Positions 10,044 to 22,415 of a stretch of DNA of 64,000 nt are shown here, one piece after another. The position numbers and the translations under genes are program-made. The notes under the pieces were generated by a model. That model was given only the letters and a program-made list of their open reading frames with translations. It was not told the origin of the DNA and did no database searches. Each line of letters starts with the position of its first letter. The stretch's first letter is position 1. Origin of the DNA: Pilatotrama ljubarskyi. Its lineage: Eukaryota > Basidiomycota > Agaricomycetes > Polyporales > Polyporaceae. The stretch covers positions 159,559 through 223,558 of the forward strand of contig MU277694.1 in the NCBI GenBank assembly GCA_022385805.1. The letters are read 5' to 3'.

Positions 10044-13000
10044 GCAGCACCGCACAGGACACGCTCCTCTCCGGAACTCGTCCATGCGGAGTGCTGTCTT
10101 ATCAGCACCTCTGGTGGCCCCTCTCCTCTATACCTGTACCTCTCAGCATCGCCTATCCAGCTTGCGAATCCGCCTGTAAGGCTCTACACCAGCTACTTCG
10201 ATTTTGACATGTCAATGCGATACCTCTCGAAGTCATATCTCGAGCAAAGAACCCCATCAGCATCATGATACAGCCTCTCACACCGACCCTTCGTCAATGC
10301 TCGTCCTCTGCTCCCGCGGTCTTGCTCTATCCGGATTAGGCACGCCTGAGTCGACGTGACTCCGGCACCTGTCCCGCTTCGCCGTCCGGAGAGGTGCGAT
10401 ATCACCGACCGGACCCAAGTCTCACCGTTCCAGCTATCCAGATAACACCTCCAGTGTTTACCCTCACCGACGCCGGATGTTTGTCCAATTGCGAATACGA
10501 AAGTGGTTGCTACACCAACCTCGCACCACCACCGGTGCTACGCATTCATACAGGGATTGGAATTTGGCATAGGGCATAGCGTGGAACGCCGGTCCTGAAC
10601 CGCGTTTGCCCCAGCCGCAGAGCATGCGGCACCGTGGCACGTCCGGAGGGGGGACGTCAAGCCCCGCGCGCTCCCCCGCGCTGTCTGCGCCTGCAGGCCG
10701 ATTCGTTGCGTGGCCGATTCTGCATGCGGCGCCGAGCTTCTGCGCGTGCGCTCGCGATTGGACGCGTCACCAGCGCGTCGAGAGGCGGCGCGTTTGTCAG
10801 GGCGTGGCAGGTGATGACGACGCTGCTTCCCAGCTGCCAATTCAAAGTGCCCGATGCTGATACGCAGCCGTCGCCGGCGGGCAGCGGACTTCGGCTTCGG
10901 GCTCTGGTAAGTGAGTGAGTGCTAATTGTGTGGCGGGATACAGTACCATGGTGACCAAGACAAATGCTTACTTGCCGCTTCTCGACATACCGATCCCGCA
11001 GGACACGAATCTCCGGCAGTGGGGTGAGTCGGCCTTGTCGCGTTACTCAGGTGGAGCGACGGTCGATGGTTCGCCACTTAGATCTCGCAGCACGCACACG
11101 AGTTGTGCACCCTTCAGGACGGTATCGCGAAGTTTTCAGTTTGCGACATGTAGGAAGCCTGTACGTGATGGCGCCGACCACATACAACTTGAGTCGATTC
11201 CTCATTGAATGTATCATCCTGCCGTCTAAAATCCTTCTGGGGGCATATCATGGTGCGCAGCTTGATGTCGTCGCCCTCGTCGACGTCTCTATGCTGTCGA
11301 GCTCAAACATTATCAACTGCTCACCGCTATGCCCGAACGAGCTCGAGCGTGTATGAATCATCTCCACAGCTGGATTGCGAATCTTCCTGATACGGATCGA
11401 CGATATACAGTAGCCACAACACGCGTACGACCCGCCGGCATCAGCGGGCTCGACGCCGCGCAGCGTCCGGGTGGATCGTCGGCGCGTTGGCACATCCACC
11501 TCAAGTCCGACGCGTGAACTAGAAGCGACTCACCAAGCGACCCCTATCCGTGCGCGGACACAACGACCCTTCTGCGTCGACCCTGCCGCGGCGGCACTTT
11601 GGGCGGGAAGGACGCAGGCAGCGGGGAACGGAACGCCGGCATGCGCACGAACTGAATGTGGGGATGTTCGGAATTCCAAGGAGGATGCAGCGCGGCGCGT
11701 GCGAGGTATGGCTCGCTTCATGTTGCCGCGCCCACGAGTGACCTTGTCCCCAAAAAGCACCATCCCGACGCGCCGCCTTGTTCTTCGCTTAGGCGGTGGC
11801 GGCCCTTCACACCACACCCCTGCTCGACTACAGGACATGCGGCGCGGGTGGATGTCGCGGGTTGGAGAGCATTCACCGGAGGGTGCTTGGCCTGCGTCTG
11901 AGCCCTTCACATCCGTACGGCATCGTCGCGAAATTGCCGACACACAACGTCCGACCGAGTCCGCACGTTCGACTTCGCTTGCCGCTGGACTATCCTCGAA
12001 TGGATGTCTGGTGTGGACGTCCGGCTATGCGCTTTCTACGAACGAAGGCCCAACCCCGGGGGCTGGCGGAGTATTGAAGAAGTAGAGTGCGGGGAAGGCG
12101 TCTGGGTTGTGTGCTAGAAGGGGCGCCGTGTTCTACGACATATTCTGGCGCGAGCGGCTAGACGCCACCTCGCCATGAGGCCACCTCTCGTCCGGACATC
12201 CGGATGAGCTACAGGAGCCGGTCGGAGGGGCGGGGATCGTACGACGTGGCGTAGAACTGGACTGAGATGAATAGCCAAGAATTCGCCCCTTGGACGATGG
12301 AGAGATGGTCCTTTGAGGTGCAACGCGTTCGAAGTCGACTTCCATATCGAGATACTTTGATGCGCCGATCATGTTCAGTATTTTCCCGCGCCCCCCGACG
12401 CGCGTCTATCGCTGGACACGCTATGGGCGCCTCTCGATCGTGGCCGACTCCGCGTCAGGTGTAGCAAGGTTGCTCGTCGTGCTCATCGTCGTCTCTCTGC
12501 TCGCTCTGCGTTGCATCGTCATTGCTGTCTCGTCTGCGCTGCCTGGCCTTCTGCTTGGCTTATTAATTTTGAGGTGTTGCATCTATCACACCTTCGCAAA
12601 CCCAGCTCCGACATCAGCCGGCCATCTCATTCACACTCTGAGCTGCAGCTCGTTCTCCCGGACGGACTAGTACTTCATTATTACGCCGCGACAGCATTCC
12701 ACTCCGACGTTTGAAGCGAAGCAACATCAGCTTCTGGCCGCGTAGAGGAGACAGACGCAATTAGGCAGTTTCTGGGGCACTCTGGTGAGTGCTGCGTATC
12801 TGCTACTGCTGCCGCAAGCCATCGAGCTGCTATGAGTATTCGTGGCCATGTCGTCGGGCATATGTCTACGGGCGTGTGCTACGCAGTGGCTGGCCGAATG
12901 CCCGTTGAAGGCGGATTTCCATGTCTGCCATTCATAGACACGCCGCCGCGGTGCTGAACAGCCCGGATGTGATCGCGGTGCATAGGTTATAACACCATGT

Positions 13001-13460
13001 CAGAACGCTGTGAAGATGGGGCACATCTCGCAATGAGTCAAAGCTTCTGCGGCGGATGTCTTGACAGGCTCTCTTTCTCTTGTCTTGCAGCCGTAGCAGC
13101 TTGTGGCTGCGCCGGTCGGACAGCGACAGCTTGTACTGGTGCTGCATTGCTGACCTGCTGTGCTTGCATATAGACACCTTCTTACCGCTACTTTGTCATT
13201 TGTGGAAGCTAACCCGACCATACCGAGTGCTACCGTGCGTGCGTATCCGACATATCGACCATCTTCCCTTCATACACGCAAATGCTCTGCTAAGACGATT
13301 GTAGTGACCGCGTATAGGCACTCTCGATTGACAGTACCTAATAGAACGCAACCACGCTATCCGATACCGCCACAAAGCCCGAACCAAATTGTCCAGGCTT
13401 GCCATCTAGAGCGTACTATCAGCACCACGAACCTCCAGGCCAGCGTACAATCCACCTATC
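10044..13460. other. Gene-poor stretch between the element and the first intact gene
   Basis: Open frames exist on both strands (for example 11471-12085 plus and 11530-11943 minus), but they overlap one another antisense, are Arg/Pro/Ser rich, and show no conserved motif. Plausible donors occur (GTAAGTG near 10909, GTGAGTC near 11024), yet no exon chain could be built. The last few hundred bases before 13461 are the promoter region of the VPS9 gene. Confidence 0.4.
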
Positions 13461-16400
13461 ATGGCTAGACGCGAAGCTCTGTTTCCCACTGGCTCCATAG
13501 GCCGCTCAGGCCTCAGCATACAGCGCGATTCGTCTCATGAGAGCTTGACCGCGCACCCTCTCTTGTCTCCTCCGCCGGGTCCTTCGCCATCCACTTCCCC
13601 GTCCACAACCGCGACGTCTGCAGTTGACGTACCCGCTCTCGCTCCCGCACCAGCACCACGGTATGTGCCATATACTCCTAGACAACGGGGGACCCCGTCT
13701 CCCGCAACGACGACTACTGCTACGGGGACGACGATGCATCCTGCCGCACCCCCGGATCGCGACGCAGCAAACAGGCTACAGCTGATGAACTTGAAGGCTG
13801 CGGCGCAGAAAGACGGGCTCGACGCGGCCAGCACGGGCTGGCTTATCTTGGAGAGGTTCGCTCTGGAGGTAGAGCGAGTTCCCGAATGGAATGAGCTCTG
13901 GAGCGCTGTCGCAGACGGCAAGGTCAGTACCGCGGTGACCTGCGCAAAGCACCTAGCAGACTGATGAATGGTCCATATGGCGTTGTAGGCCACCCTTTTG
14001 CTGCCTCGCGATCAACATCCGTCGAATGTGACTATCACGCCGGATTTCATCAAGGACCACGTCGCGTTTTGCGATGCGAGCGCGGCCTCCCGAACTACCA
14101 GCGTCACAACTCTATCAGGGCTTCGGGGATCAATAACAGAGTATGCTGTTGATGTTCGTGAAGTGTGCCGCCGGAAGCTGATATGAATGCGGGGTTCGTG
14201 CCTTGTGATATCAATAGGAACGTCCTGACCTTCCGCTCGACACTATCTCCGGCCTCCAAGCCGTTCCAAGCATTGCTGAATCCGTCGACGCGGGCCTCGG
14301 CGTATGCAGCCCTCGCTCCTCTTCCCCGACCGCTGTCGGCTACCCCATCATCAACGCCTGTCCAAGCTCACTATCCCATTCAATCGACACGCAACGGCCC
14401 TCCCTACCCAGCATTCGGAGTGCATGCACATGTAGCTCACCTTCCTCTTCCACCCCGGCCCTCTGCTCACGCAAAGGGCCCTCCACTGCCCCCGCGGCCC
14501 GGGGCACGACCTGGTCTGTCCGCCCCGTCCGGAAGCGGCACCAGTGCCGCTGCCAGACTGTCAAACCCCTTCGCGTCCTTGTTCGGGCGCGCAAACGCAA
14601 GCTCACCCACGCCTCCGGCAAGCCCAGCAACCGGCCCTTTACCGCTCCCCGGGGAGCCATCGTCCGCATCGACGGTCTCAACACCCTCATCCGATGCTGG
14701 CGCTGCCGCAGCCACTCCTGAGCACACGACACCTCACAACGTTCCCGCGTACATCATAAGCGGACGTATCCAGCGCACACAAGTACTGACTGGAATCGCA
14801 AGCGCTCTGAAGGGAGAGATTGAGGACGTCTTAGCCAGCGAAGGCGTACCTTCATGGGCTAGAGAGAAAGTAGTAGAATGGACCCACTGGCTGGCGCCGG
14901 TTGTTCCAGGGAAGGCGGTACCCGCTGTAGGGACGAGACGTGTGAGCGGCCTGGGTCCCACCGCGAGCCCCGGTCGGAAGGGCTCGGACAACCCCACATG
15001 GGAGGTTGCCGAAGATCTCGTTTCTAGCATGGGCGATGGAGGAATTGAAGAGGCAGCCCGGAGGATACAGGAGTTCTGGTATGAGCTAGAGGAAGAGGTC
15101 GGGAAACGGTACCCGGAAGACGTGGCGAAGGAGGGCCAGAAGGGGAGAAGATGGCGCAGGCGTACCAAACGCGGAAGCGGGAGCGAAGGAGAGAGCGAAA
15201 AGGACAGAGAAGACGAGGACGCGGAGAAGGACGCGGGTGAACGCTCAGAGGGTAATACAGACGAAGAGCGGGAAAGTCCCAAGGCCTTGCACGTGAAGCG
15301 CGTTATGGAAGCCGTCGAGAGGACGGTTTGCTCCGTCTATTACGACAGGTGTGTTTCTGTTCGATGTACCTTTCCAGCATTGGCTGAGAAGGAGGTTACA
15401 GGTTATTCCTACCGCCAGGGTCGGACGACGTATCCCACGACGAGGCACTCTCCAGTCGCATTGCAGCTGTCAACTTACTGGATCTTGGGCTCGGTCACTT
15501 GGGCGTCGAGGTCGGGAGGGCTGCAAGGGAGGTTGACGCACTTGTCAGAGCCTGCGGTCAGAGTATGCTCTATTCGCCCATATACTGGACGAGGCCTGGC
15601 GCTTACGACCACTTCGACAACAGCCTTGATGCAGCTCGACTCTGTATGTCGTGCGCCCGCCGACAAAGCAGCTGTATTGGTCTCCGTGCACAAGATCCTT
15701 GTCGGTGAGGATGTTAATTCACTCGCCAAGACGCGCTCTCGTAACACCTTGTATAGATGGCCTCTCGAAACTGCCACCCTTGCGCCTGAAGGGTGAGGAC
15801 GAAATGGCAGATGAGAAGACGCCAGTCGCAAGCTCGTTCAACCGTCTCAAGGAGCTGGGGAATGAGGAACACGACAGAGCAGTCTCCCCTCCCCCTGCAG
15901 TCATCATTTCTCCCGAGGGAGAGACACCTGCTGCTGAGCTGCGACCGATTACCCCCAGCGACAAAACTGCGTTACTCACTCCCGACAGCGCGTCTGCCAG
16001 ATCCGATTCCATACGGACGCCATCTGTCCTGACCGTCTCTCCACCGCCCGAGACCTCGTCGCGCCCCTTATCGCCAGTCACGGCGCCGACTCCTGTTTCA
16101 GGCGACATCATCCTCCCGCTGATGATTTTCGCTGTGGTGAAAGCGAATCCGCCACACCTCGTCTCGCATTTGCTCTTCACCCAGCGCTTCAGGCGCGAGC
16201 GGGCCGCTGGCGGCGAGGAAGGCTATTGCCTCATCAACCTGATGGCCGTGGCCGAATTCCTCGAGAATGTCGACCTTGCTGCGTTGGGTCTTGGAGACAG
16301 TGAGAAGATGGTTATCAGGTGCGTTATACATTTTCTTGAGGGAATGGGAGGTTGCTTGTGTCTTTGTCACACTGTCCGATCGCCTTCTGAGGCTCACCTG

Positions 16401-17475
16401 CGGCTTCGCGCGTGACCGAGGCTGGACCTCGTTCTACCCGCGAGTCCTTCTTCTCTCACCTCCTCGTTGCCGCCGCGTTTGCCACCTATACTTATGTCTG
16501 TCGCCGACAGTACCGCCGAGCTCACACCCATCCCGATCAATCGCGCTGGCTCAGAGTCGGGCTCTCCCCGTGTGGCGCAGGCGAGCTTACGAGGTCGCGT
16601 AGAGCAGCAAGTGGACGCACTTGCTGGCTCCGCGAATAAGGTGCTGACAGGCGTCGTCGACACTTCTTTCGGCGTCCTGCGCTCCCTCCTCCCTGGACAG
16701 GCGTCAGAAGGTGTTGCTACCCCGCCCGTCGACGCAGACCAGGGTGTTGCGCCGTGGAACCTCACGCAGCCAAGGTTTGGCCTCCTACGACGCGATACCC
16801 ACTTCTCGATAGCGAGCATCGCGGCATCGCTCCCAGGGAGGACAAAGTCGCAACCTGAGGAGTCGGGCCAGCAGATGGTGGATGTGCCCTCACGCCCCGG
16901 CTCGAGTCGTTCCATGCGGGCAGAGGAGGAGGAGTCTTCTGAAGCGTCGAGCGAGGAGGATGACGAAGATGACGAAGAGGAGGACGAGGAGGAAGGGCAC
17001 GACACAAGGAGTATACGCAGCTTCGAAAGCATGATGAGCAAGCGCAGTCGACAAGCTCGACGGAGGAAAGTGACGCGAGGAAGCGGAAGGAAGACCCTTG
17101 CAGACCGCTTGGCGAGCGTTCCGGGCCTGTCGCGATTATCCCAGTCCGCTCCTGGGGATGCGCCGAAAGTGGGTTTGCCCTTCTACTGCGTATATGTCAG
17201 ACACTGATGGGATTGTGACCCAGATGTCTCCGCCGGGCTCTCGGCGGTCGTCATTGATGGTGCCACCTGATGGGCCTAGCGGGTCAAAGATGATTGAGTC
17301 CCCAGAGTCATCGAGGCCACAGTCACCCATCGCCATCCGCATATCGCCTCCCAACAATCGCTTCTTGACGTGCACTGAGGACGACATCAAGGTGTCCGAG
17401 GTGGGCGAGCTCTTGAGGGAGTACAAACGCCTCGTAGAAGCAGTGAGGGCTATGGGTGGCTTCCACGAAGAGTGA
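13461..17475 (+). CDS. VPS9-domain Rab5-family guanine nucleotide exchange factor
   Basis: Eight exons join in phase to 1,152 codons plus stop: 13461-13922, 13989-14140, 14218-15348, 15402-15562, 15624-15704, 15757-16318, 16511-17168 and 17224-17475. A Pro/Ser-rich N-terminal third is followed by a helical bundle and the VPS9 domain. Exons 4-6 carry SRIAAVNLLDLGLGHLGV, then KAAVLVSVHKILVDGL, then the signature DIILPLMIFAVVKANPPHL with EEGYCLINLMAVAEFLENV. In the family this domain loads GTP onto Rab5/Vps21 GTPases at endosomes. A long acidic run (about EEEESSEASSEEDDEDDEEE) and basic clusters follow. A charged insert separates the two halves of the domain. No CUE domain is visible, so it is closer to Muk1/larger fungal VPS9 proteins than to yeast Vps9. 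It converges with the next gene. Confidence 0.88.
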
Positions 17476-17838
17476 CGCTTGTTGCTGAGGACGCTGCTTC
17501 CTGCACTTGCTGACTTACCGTACCGACTCTTCGTTTCGTGGGATATTGGGACACGACCTGTAAACATCTATTCATGTACACCGCTGTAGTGGTAGTGGAT
17601 ACATTCATGCCGGCTGGAAACACAGGCATGGGCACGGGCGTGCCTACGTGTCGTCCACGAGGGCAGAAGCCAGTCCAGGGCTGTCAGTGGGCTTGAACGT
17701 GTCGCGTCTGCCGGTGGTGAGTTTGTCGCGGAGGGTATACACTGAAGAGGTAGAAGACGAGGTATCGATACAGTGGTATAAGCCGCCATGAGATGGTCAG
17801 GCCTAGATAGAAAGAAAAGTGGGGGTAAGTTACGAATA
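17476..17838. other. Convergent 3' intergenic region
   Basis: This 363-bp stretch lies between two convergent stop codons and presumably contains both 3' UTRs. No coding evidence was seen. Confidence 0.5.
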
Positions 17839-18980
17839 CTACGACGCTACTGTATTTTGCGATTCTCGTCTCGCCTTGCGAGGGTCCTGGACTTCCATAT
17901 CCCGCAAGAGGGTTTGGACCTCCGCCTTGAAGGACTCCTGTCAGGGGCAAGAAACAGCAGCCTGTAAGTGAAGTAGCAAGTGGCAGTCCGCGCATCATAC
18001 ACACGGTCCGGTCGTACTCATGGACGAGCGGGGTGACTTGTCGCCAGACCCAGCTGAACTCGTCCATCATCCGTTCTCTCACCGCATCGTTGGAAGTCAA
18101 GAACCTCGCTACACGGAGCTACGTCGATGTCAACGGGGTCAAAATGGAGTCCTGGCCAGGTCCAGAATCATGACTAACTTGAGTGTCTTTGTTGCGAATG
18201 GCGCGGAAGTCCGAGATGCTGGCCGGGAACAATTGGTCGCGACGCCGCTGTTCAGCTTCCTCACGCAGCCTGTAGACTTGTCTCTCTTTTACAAGCGGTA
18301 TGAGACTGGTAAGATGGGCGTAATTCAGACGGTCCAGGTCGTTGTCAAACGAGGTTGCCATTTCGAAATTGGACCGAGTTGTCTTGTAGTACGCCTACGA
18401 AGTGGATTCAGTGAGCTCTGCCAGTCCTTTGTAATCATCCCAGCGGTGGCATGCCGCCGTGGGGAGCATGGGCCATTGGAGACAATGGTATACTCACCTC
18501 TACGGCCGGGTCGTCGATGTCAGCTTTGGACTGCGACAAATCCAGCATCTCGTCATGGTAGTCTTGCGCTTGCCACTGGTATAGCGTGCTGATTTCCTCT
18601 ATATGCCGCTTCTGTTTCTCCTGTATACGTTCCTTGATAGTTGCAGATGTCTCATGCTTCTCGTTCTCCTTCTTAATGGCTTCGAGACTGGACGGGATAT
18701 ACAATCAGCTCTGCCGCACGTTAGGCGTAGCACAACACGCGTACCCAGGGAAGAACGTGCCTCTCAGCTCCATCACGTCCTCAACGAATTGTCGCCTTTG
18801 AATCGCATCGCGCAACTCGCGCAGGTCTTCAGGGGACGCGTTCTCCGGGTGCGCCGCCACAGCGTGTAGATTGCACTTCGCAGGAGGAACCGCACCCGAC
18901 ATCTTCAATATAACGCGCTCAGTGAACCCATTGTGGTCTTTGTACACCGCGTCCGGTTGTCGTTGTGTACCACTAGCCAT
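17839..18980 (-). CDS. Conserved-looking coiled-coil protein of unknown function (about 285 aa)
   Basis: Five minus-strand exons splice cleanly from ATG 18980 (MASGTQRQPDAVYKDHNG) to a TAG at 17839-17841. The internal joins are ...TFFPG|LEAIKKENEKHE, ...DDPAVE|AYYKTTRSNFEM, ...NKDTQ|LRVARFLTSND and ...HEYDRT|ESFKAEVQTLL. The protein is highly charged and strongly helical. Predicted coiled coil covers the LEAIKKENEK...IEEISTLYQWQAQDYHDEML part and again near VKERQVYRLREEAEQRRR. No signal peptide or membrane segment is visible. I do not recognise the family; a role in a multi-subunit assembly (kinetochore, trafficking or cytoskeleton) is only a guess from its shape. An upstream in-frame ATG at 19010 is possible. 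It is divergent from the cyclophilin gene with a 162-bp shared promoter. Confidence 0.7.
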
Positions 18981-19142
18981 ACTGAAGTCACGACTGGAGA
19001 AAGGGAGCAAGTGGCGGAAAGCAAGTCGTACTGTAGAGCTCTAGTATGTAAAGTCGCGCTCACTCTCGGACCGCGAGAGAAGCGCGCGTCATAGCTCTCA
19101 CCTTCCTGCCACCAACTACCTCAGACTCTAGCTCGCGCAGAC
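18981..19142. promoter_or_regulatory. Compact bidirectional promoter
   Basis: Only 162 bp separate two divergent start codons (coiled-coil gene minus, CWC27 plus). The interval must hold both core promoters. No canonical TATA box is obvious. Confidence 0.5.
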
Positions 19143-21216
19143 ATGGCGCTGCCCACGCACGGACGTGTCATCCTTGAGACGACGGCGGGCGAAGTTGACA
19201 TCGAGCTCTGGTCAAAGGTGCGTAACGGGCGATGTAGCAGCGTAGGACAGGTGCTCAAGATATGTCTAGGAAACACCCAAAGCATGCCGGAACTTCCTGG
19301 CACTCGCGATGGAAGGTGCGTCCTAGCACGCCAACATATCAGGAGTGAGGGCTCACTATGACTCAAGGCTACTATGACGGTGTCATCTTCCACAGGTGCG
19401 CCAGCTCGTGGACGGGAGCCTGAGGCGTTAGTGCTGATATGTTGCAGAATTGTCCCCGACTTCTTGGTACAGACTGGTGACCGAACAGGCACAGGGGGTG
19501 GTGGAGAGTCGTTCTACGGAGGTAGGCCAACCGTCGCGAATACACTTTGCTTGACACTGATGGGGAGCCGGCATCCAGAGCCCTTCGAGGATGAGATCCA
19601 TCCGCGCCTGCGATTCGTCCACCGTGGGCTTGTGGGTATGGCGAACAACGGCACGAAGAACTCGAACGACTCGCAGTTCTTCATCACACTCAGTAAGTCC
19701 TACCATGCTCTAGGAGTTTGGTCTGGTATGCAAACGAGGCGTCGCAGACCGCGCGGACGAGCTGAACGGCAAGCACACCCTCTTCGGACGAGTAGTCGGA
19801 GACACCATCTTCAGTAAGTTAGTCCTGCGTACTCCTGAATACCTTTGCTGACTGCAAGCAGATGTGCTCAAGATCGGTGAAATGGGTAAGCATCCCCCAC
19901 GCCTTCACCGTCGCTCTGGTCACTTAGGTGACTCCGCTAGAGATTGACGACAACGAACGGCCGCTCTAGTGAGGATTACTCTCTATTATGCGCAAGGACA
20001 CACTCGAACTGACAACGACTCCAGCCCACCAAAAATCAAGCGTATACGTATAATTGACAACCCGTTCCCCAACATTGTGCCTCGCATCACTGCTGAGGAG
20101 AAGCGCGCCCAGCAACGAGCACGAGAACAGGCACAGCGAGAACGGGAAGAAGAGCAACGCCGGAGAGGAGCTAAGAAGTCAGTCTGGGTATTGCTTGCTC
20201 CACGACGAGGTGTGCTAACGCGCCGGCACTTAGGGACGTGAAGCTGCTGAGTTTTGGTGGGGAGGAGGAAGCAGAGGAAGAGCCGGTGGTGTTTAAGAAG
20301 AAGCCCATTGTGCGACCAGATCGTAAGTCGGGACGAAGTGCACGGCGTTCTTGGCATAGCACGTTAAACCGAGTACGATAGTTGTGGACAACCCCGAGCT
20401 GCCCGCGACGATATCCGCGGTCATACCAGAACCGCCTGCGCCAAAAACGAAGGAGAAGTTTACTAAGCGGGACCGCACGGAGGAGTCAGAGAGTCAACCT
20501 GTAGGTCTACCGACCGATCCTCGATATCTGCCGAAAACTAACGGTGACGACAGTCCGAGAAGAAGTCTACGAAAGAGAAAGACGACAGCGACATCACGAC
20601 GATCCGCGAGAAACATGAGCGGGAGAAAGCTGCACAGAGGTATGTGCCAATCGGCCAAGCGCGGCTAAACAGCTAACCACCCGCGCACAGTAACTCGCGG
20701 AAATCCGAGATCGAGAGGATGGAGGCAGAAATCCGGAAGCTCACGCGGCGTGGCGAAGAGAGCGACGAAGAGCCCGCGAAGAAGAAGCCGAAGAAGTCAC
20801 TGCTCGAGGAGGAGATGGCCAAGTACGCGAAGTCGCGCGGGGTACACAAGAAGGGCAAGGGCAAGAAAGACGAGGGCGACGTGCTCGCCGCGCTCAACAG
20901 CTTCCGCAACAAACTCAAAAGCACCGCGGTGGAAGACTCTCCGCCGCCCGAGCAGCAGGAGCAGCAGGCCGCACAGAGTGGGGAGCAGAAGCCTCCTGGG
21001 GAGGAAGAAGGCATGGAGGTGGACAATGATACGGGCTTCTTGGGGCATGCGCTGCACTTCCCCAAAGGCAACGAGGAGGAGGTTGCCAAGGCGGAGAGGG
21101 AGTACGAGGTCATTGACCCAAGAGCTAGAGGCGCGCGTGCGAAGGAAGAAGAGCGCGAGCGGAAGCGCGCAATGAAGGCGAAGGATATCACTGGTGGACG
21201 TGGGTTTCGCAGGTAG
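19143..21216 (+). CDS. CWC27: Spliceosome-associated cyclophilin CWC27-type
   Basis: The first exon encodes MALPTHGRVILETTAGEVDI, the typical start of nuclear cyclophilins that work within the spliceosome. Very short exons follow: ACRNFLALAMEG, YYDGVIFHR, IVPDFLVQTGDRTGTGGGGE, EPFEDEIHPRLRF, GLVGMANNGTKNSNDSQFFI, and LNGKHTLFGRVVGDTIFNVL. After the roughly 170-residue cyclophilin domain comes PPKIKRIRIIDNPFPNIVPR, a hallmark of the CWC27 branch, and a long charged tail. The tail is rich in Lys/Glu (MEAEIRKLTRRGEESDEEP), consistent with CWC27, which binds CWC22 in the activated Bact spliceosome. In human and yeast CWC27 the prolyl isomerase site is degenerate; here the residues around FFITL should be checked. 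It converges with thymidylate kinase 103 bp downstream. Confidence 0.9.
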
Positions 21217-21318
21217 CCCTGCCATCGTCAGGTCTACATAGCTCTACCGTTCATTGACGTGCTGTATATCACTTGTACATTGTCTGATGCTTCCTACCTC
21301 CTCGCAGCGTGCCATCTT

Positions 21319-22130
21319 CTATATGTACAGGTGCGAATTCCTGACCCGCTCGTCCAAATCCTCCCATAGTCTCTGCAGCGGCCTGTCGGTGCCCTGCGCA
21401 TAGGGCTCAATGCGCATCCAGAGCTCTTCGGCTACAGAGTCCTTCTCCCTATCCGCGTCGACAGCGAACCAACGTGAGCCGTCACCCATCTCGACGCCGA
21501 TGCGCTCAAAGACATGTTCGACGCGCTCCTGCATGTCCGCGTTCTCGTAGCGCTCGTTCCCGTAGCCGCCGCGCTCGCGCGCCTTCTCGGGCGAGACATC
21601 GAGGAAGAGGGTGAGATCGGGTGCGGGAAGTCCGATGTCCGGTGCGCGGCACCATTCGTACGACATGGTGGGTTTGTTCTTTGCAGCGGAGAAGGCGATC
21701 CCGGAAAAGGCATAGCGGTCGCAGATGACGGTTGTGCCTGCGTTGAGTGACTCCGTAATGGACGACCTATGTGGGAATGATGACCTTAGAGTTACATCTC
21801 AGGTTGTGGACGATGCAGGACGTACGCAAGCTCCCACCGGTTGGCGGAGAAGAGCAGGTGGATTGCGTGGTCGTCCATCTCAGACTCTGAACGCAGATAC
21901 GAGTCGATCATTTTACCAATGGGCGTCGTGCGGTCTTAATATCGAGCGAGATCAGACGGACATTCGCCATGGCTCCGGGATGCTACTCACTCACCGGGGA
22001 ATTTGACAAGTCTGACCGGGAGCCCCGCCGCTTTGAAGCGTTGTTCGAGGAGAGTGGTCTGCGTGCTCTTGCCAGACCTGTCCAGCCCCTCAATCACAAC
22101 AAATGCTCCTCTTGTTTTGCGTTCCGACAT
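21319..22130 (-). CDS. CDC8: Thymidylate kinase (dTMP kinase)
   Basis: Transfers phosphate from ATP to dTMP in dTTP synthesis. The start ATG at 22130 encodes MSERKTRGAFVVIEGLDRSGKST, which contains the P-loop GLDRSGKS. The chain continues with RLVKFPG, then SITESLNAGTTVICDRYAFS and a second segment FSAAKNKPTMSYEWC, covering the DRY motif (CDRYAFSGIAF). Later come LPAPDLTLFLDVSPEKA and the LID region RGGYGNERYENADMQERV. The C-terminal part (exon 21319-21740) is unbroken and ends SHLYI. At about 210 residues it is normal for the family. Introns fall after KFPG and around the SESEMDDHAIHLLFSANRWE segment. It is divergent from the SIM/NTF2-like gene (286-bp gap). Confidence 0.9.
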
Positions 22131-22415
22131 GGCTATTGTCGGCTAGCTTCCGAGTGGTTGAGCGAGAGAGATGATGATTGTGTACGAGAACACTGAGAGA
22201 CGCGTACGCGATGATCGACGACGCGTCGCTGGGACTCCGTTCCGCTCGGAGCGCCCGTGGGCTAGTCCGCAGGCCGCGAAACCGGAAGGAGCTGCAGCTC
22301 TCTCTCCGCTACCGCCATGGCGGCCTCTTGAGCACTGCGTGGGTCAATACTACTGCGCTGTATTTCTACGTACGAACCTGATGCATTGAACCAGCAGGAA
22401 TGCGACGCCCGAACC

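Noticed and set aside
11471..12085. 204-codon plus-strand frame
   Set aside because: Overlaps an antisense frame of similar length, Arg/Pro-rich, no recognisable motif.
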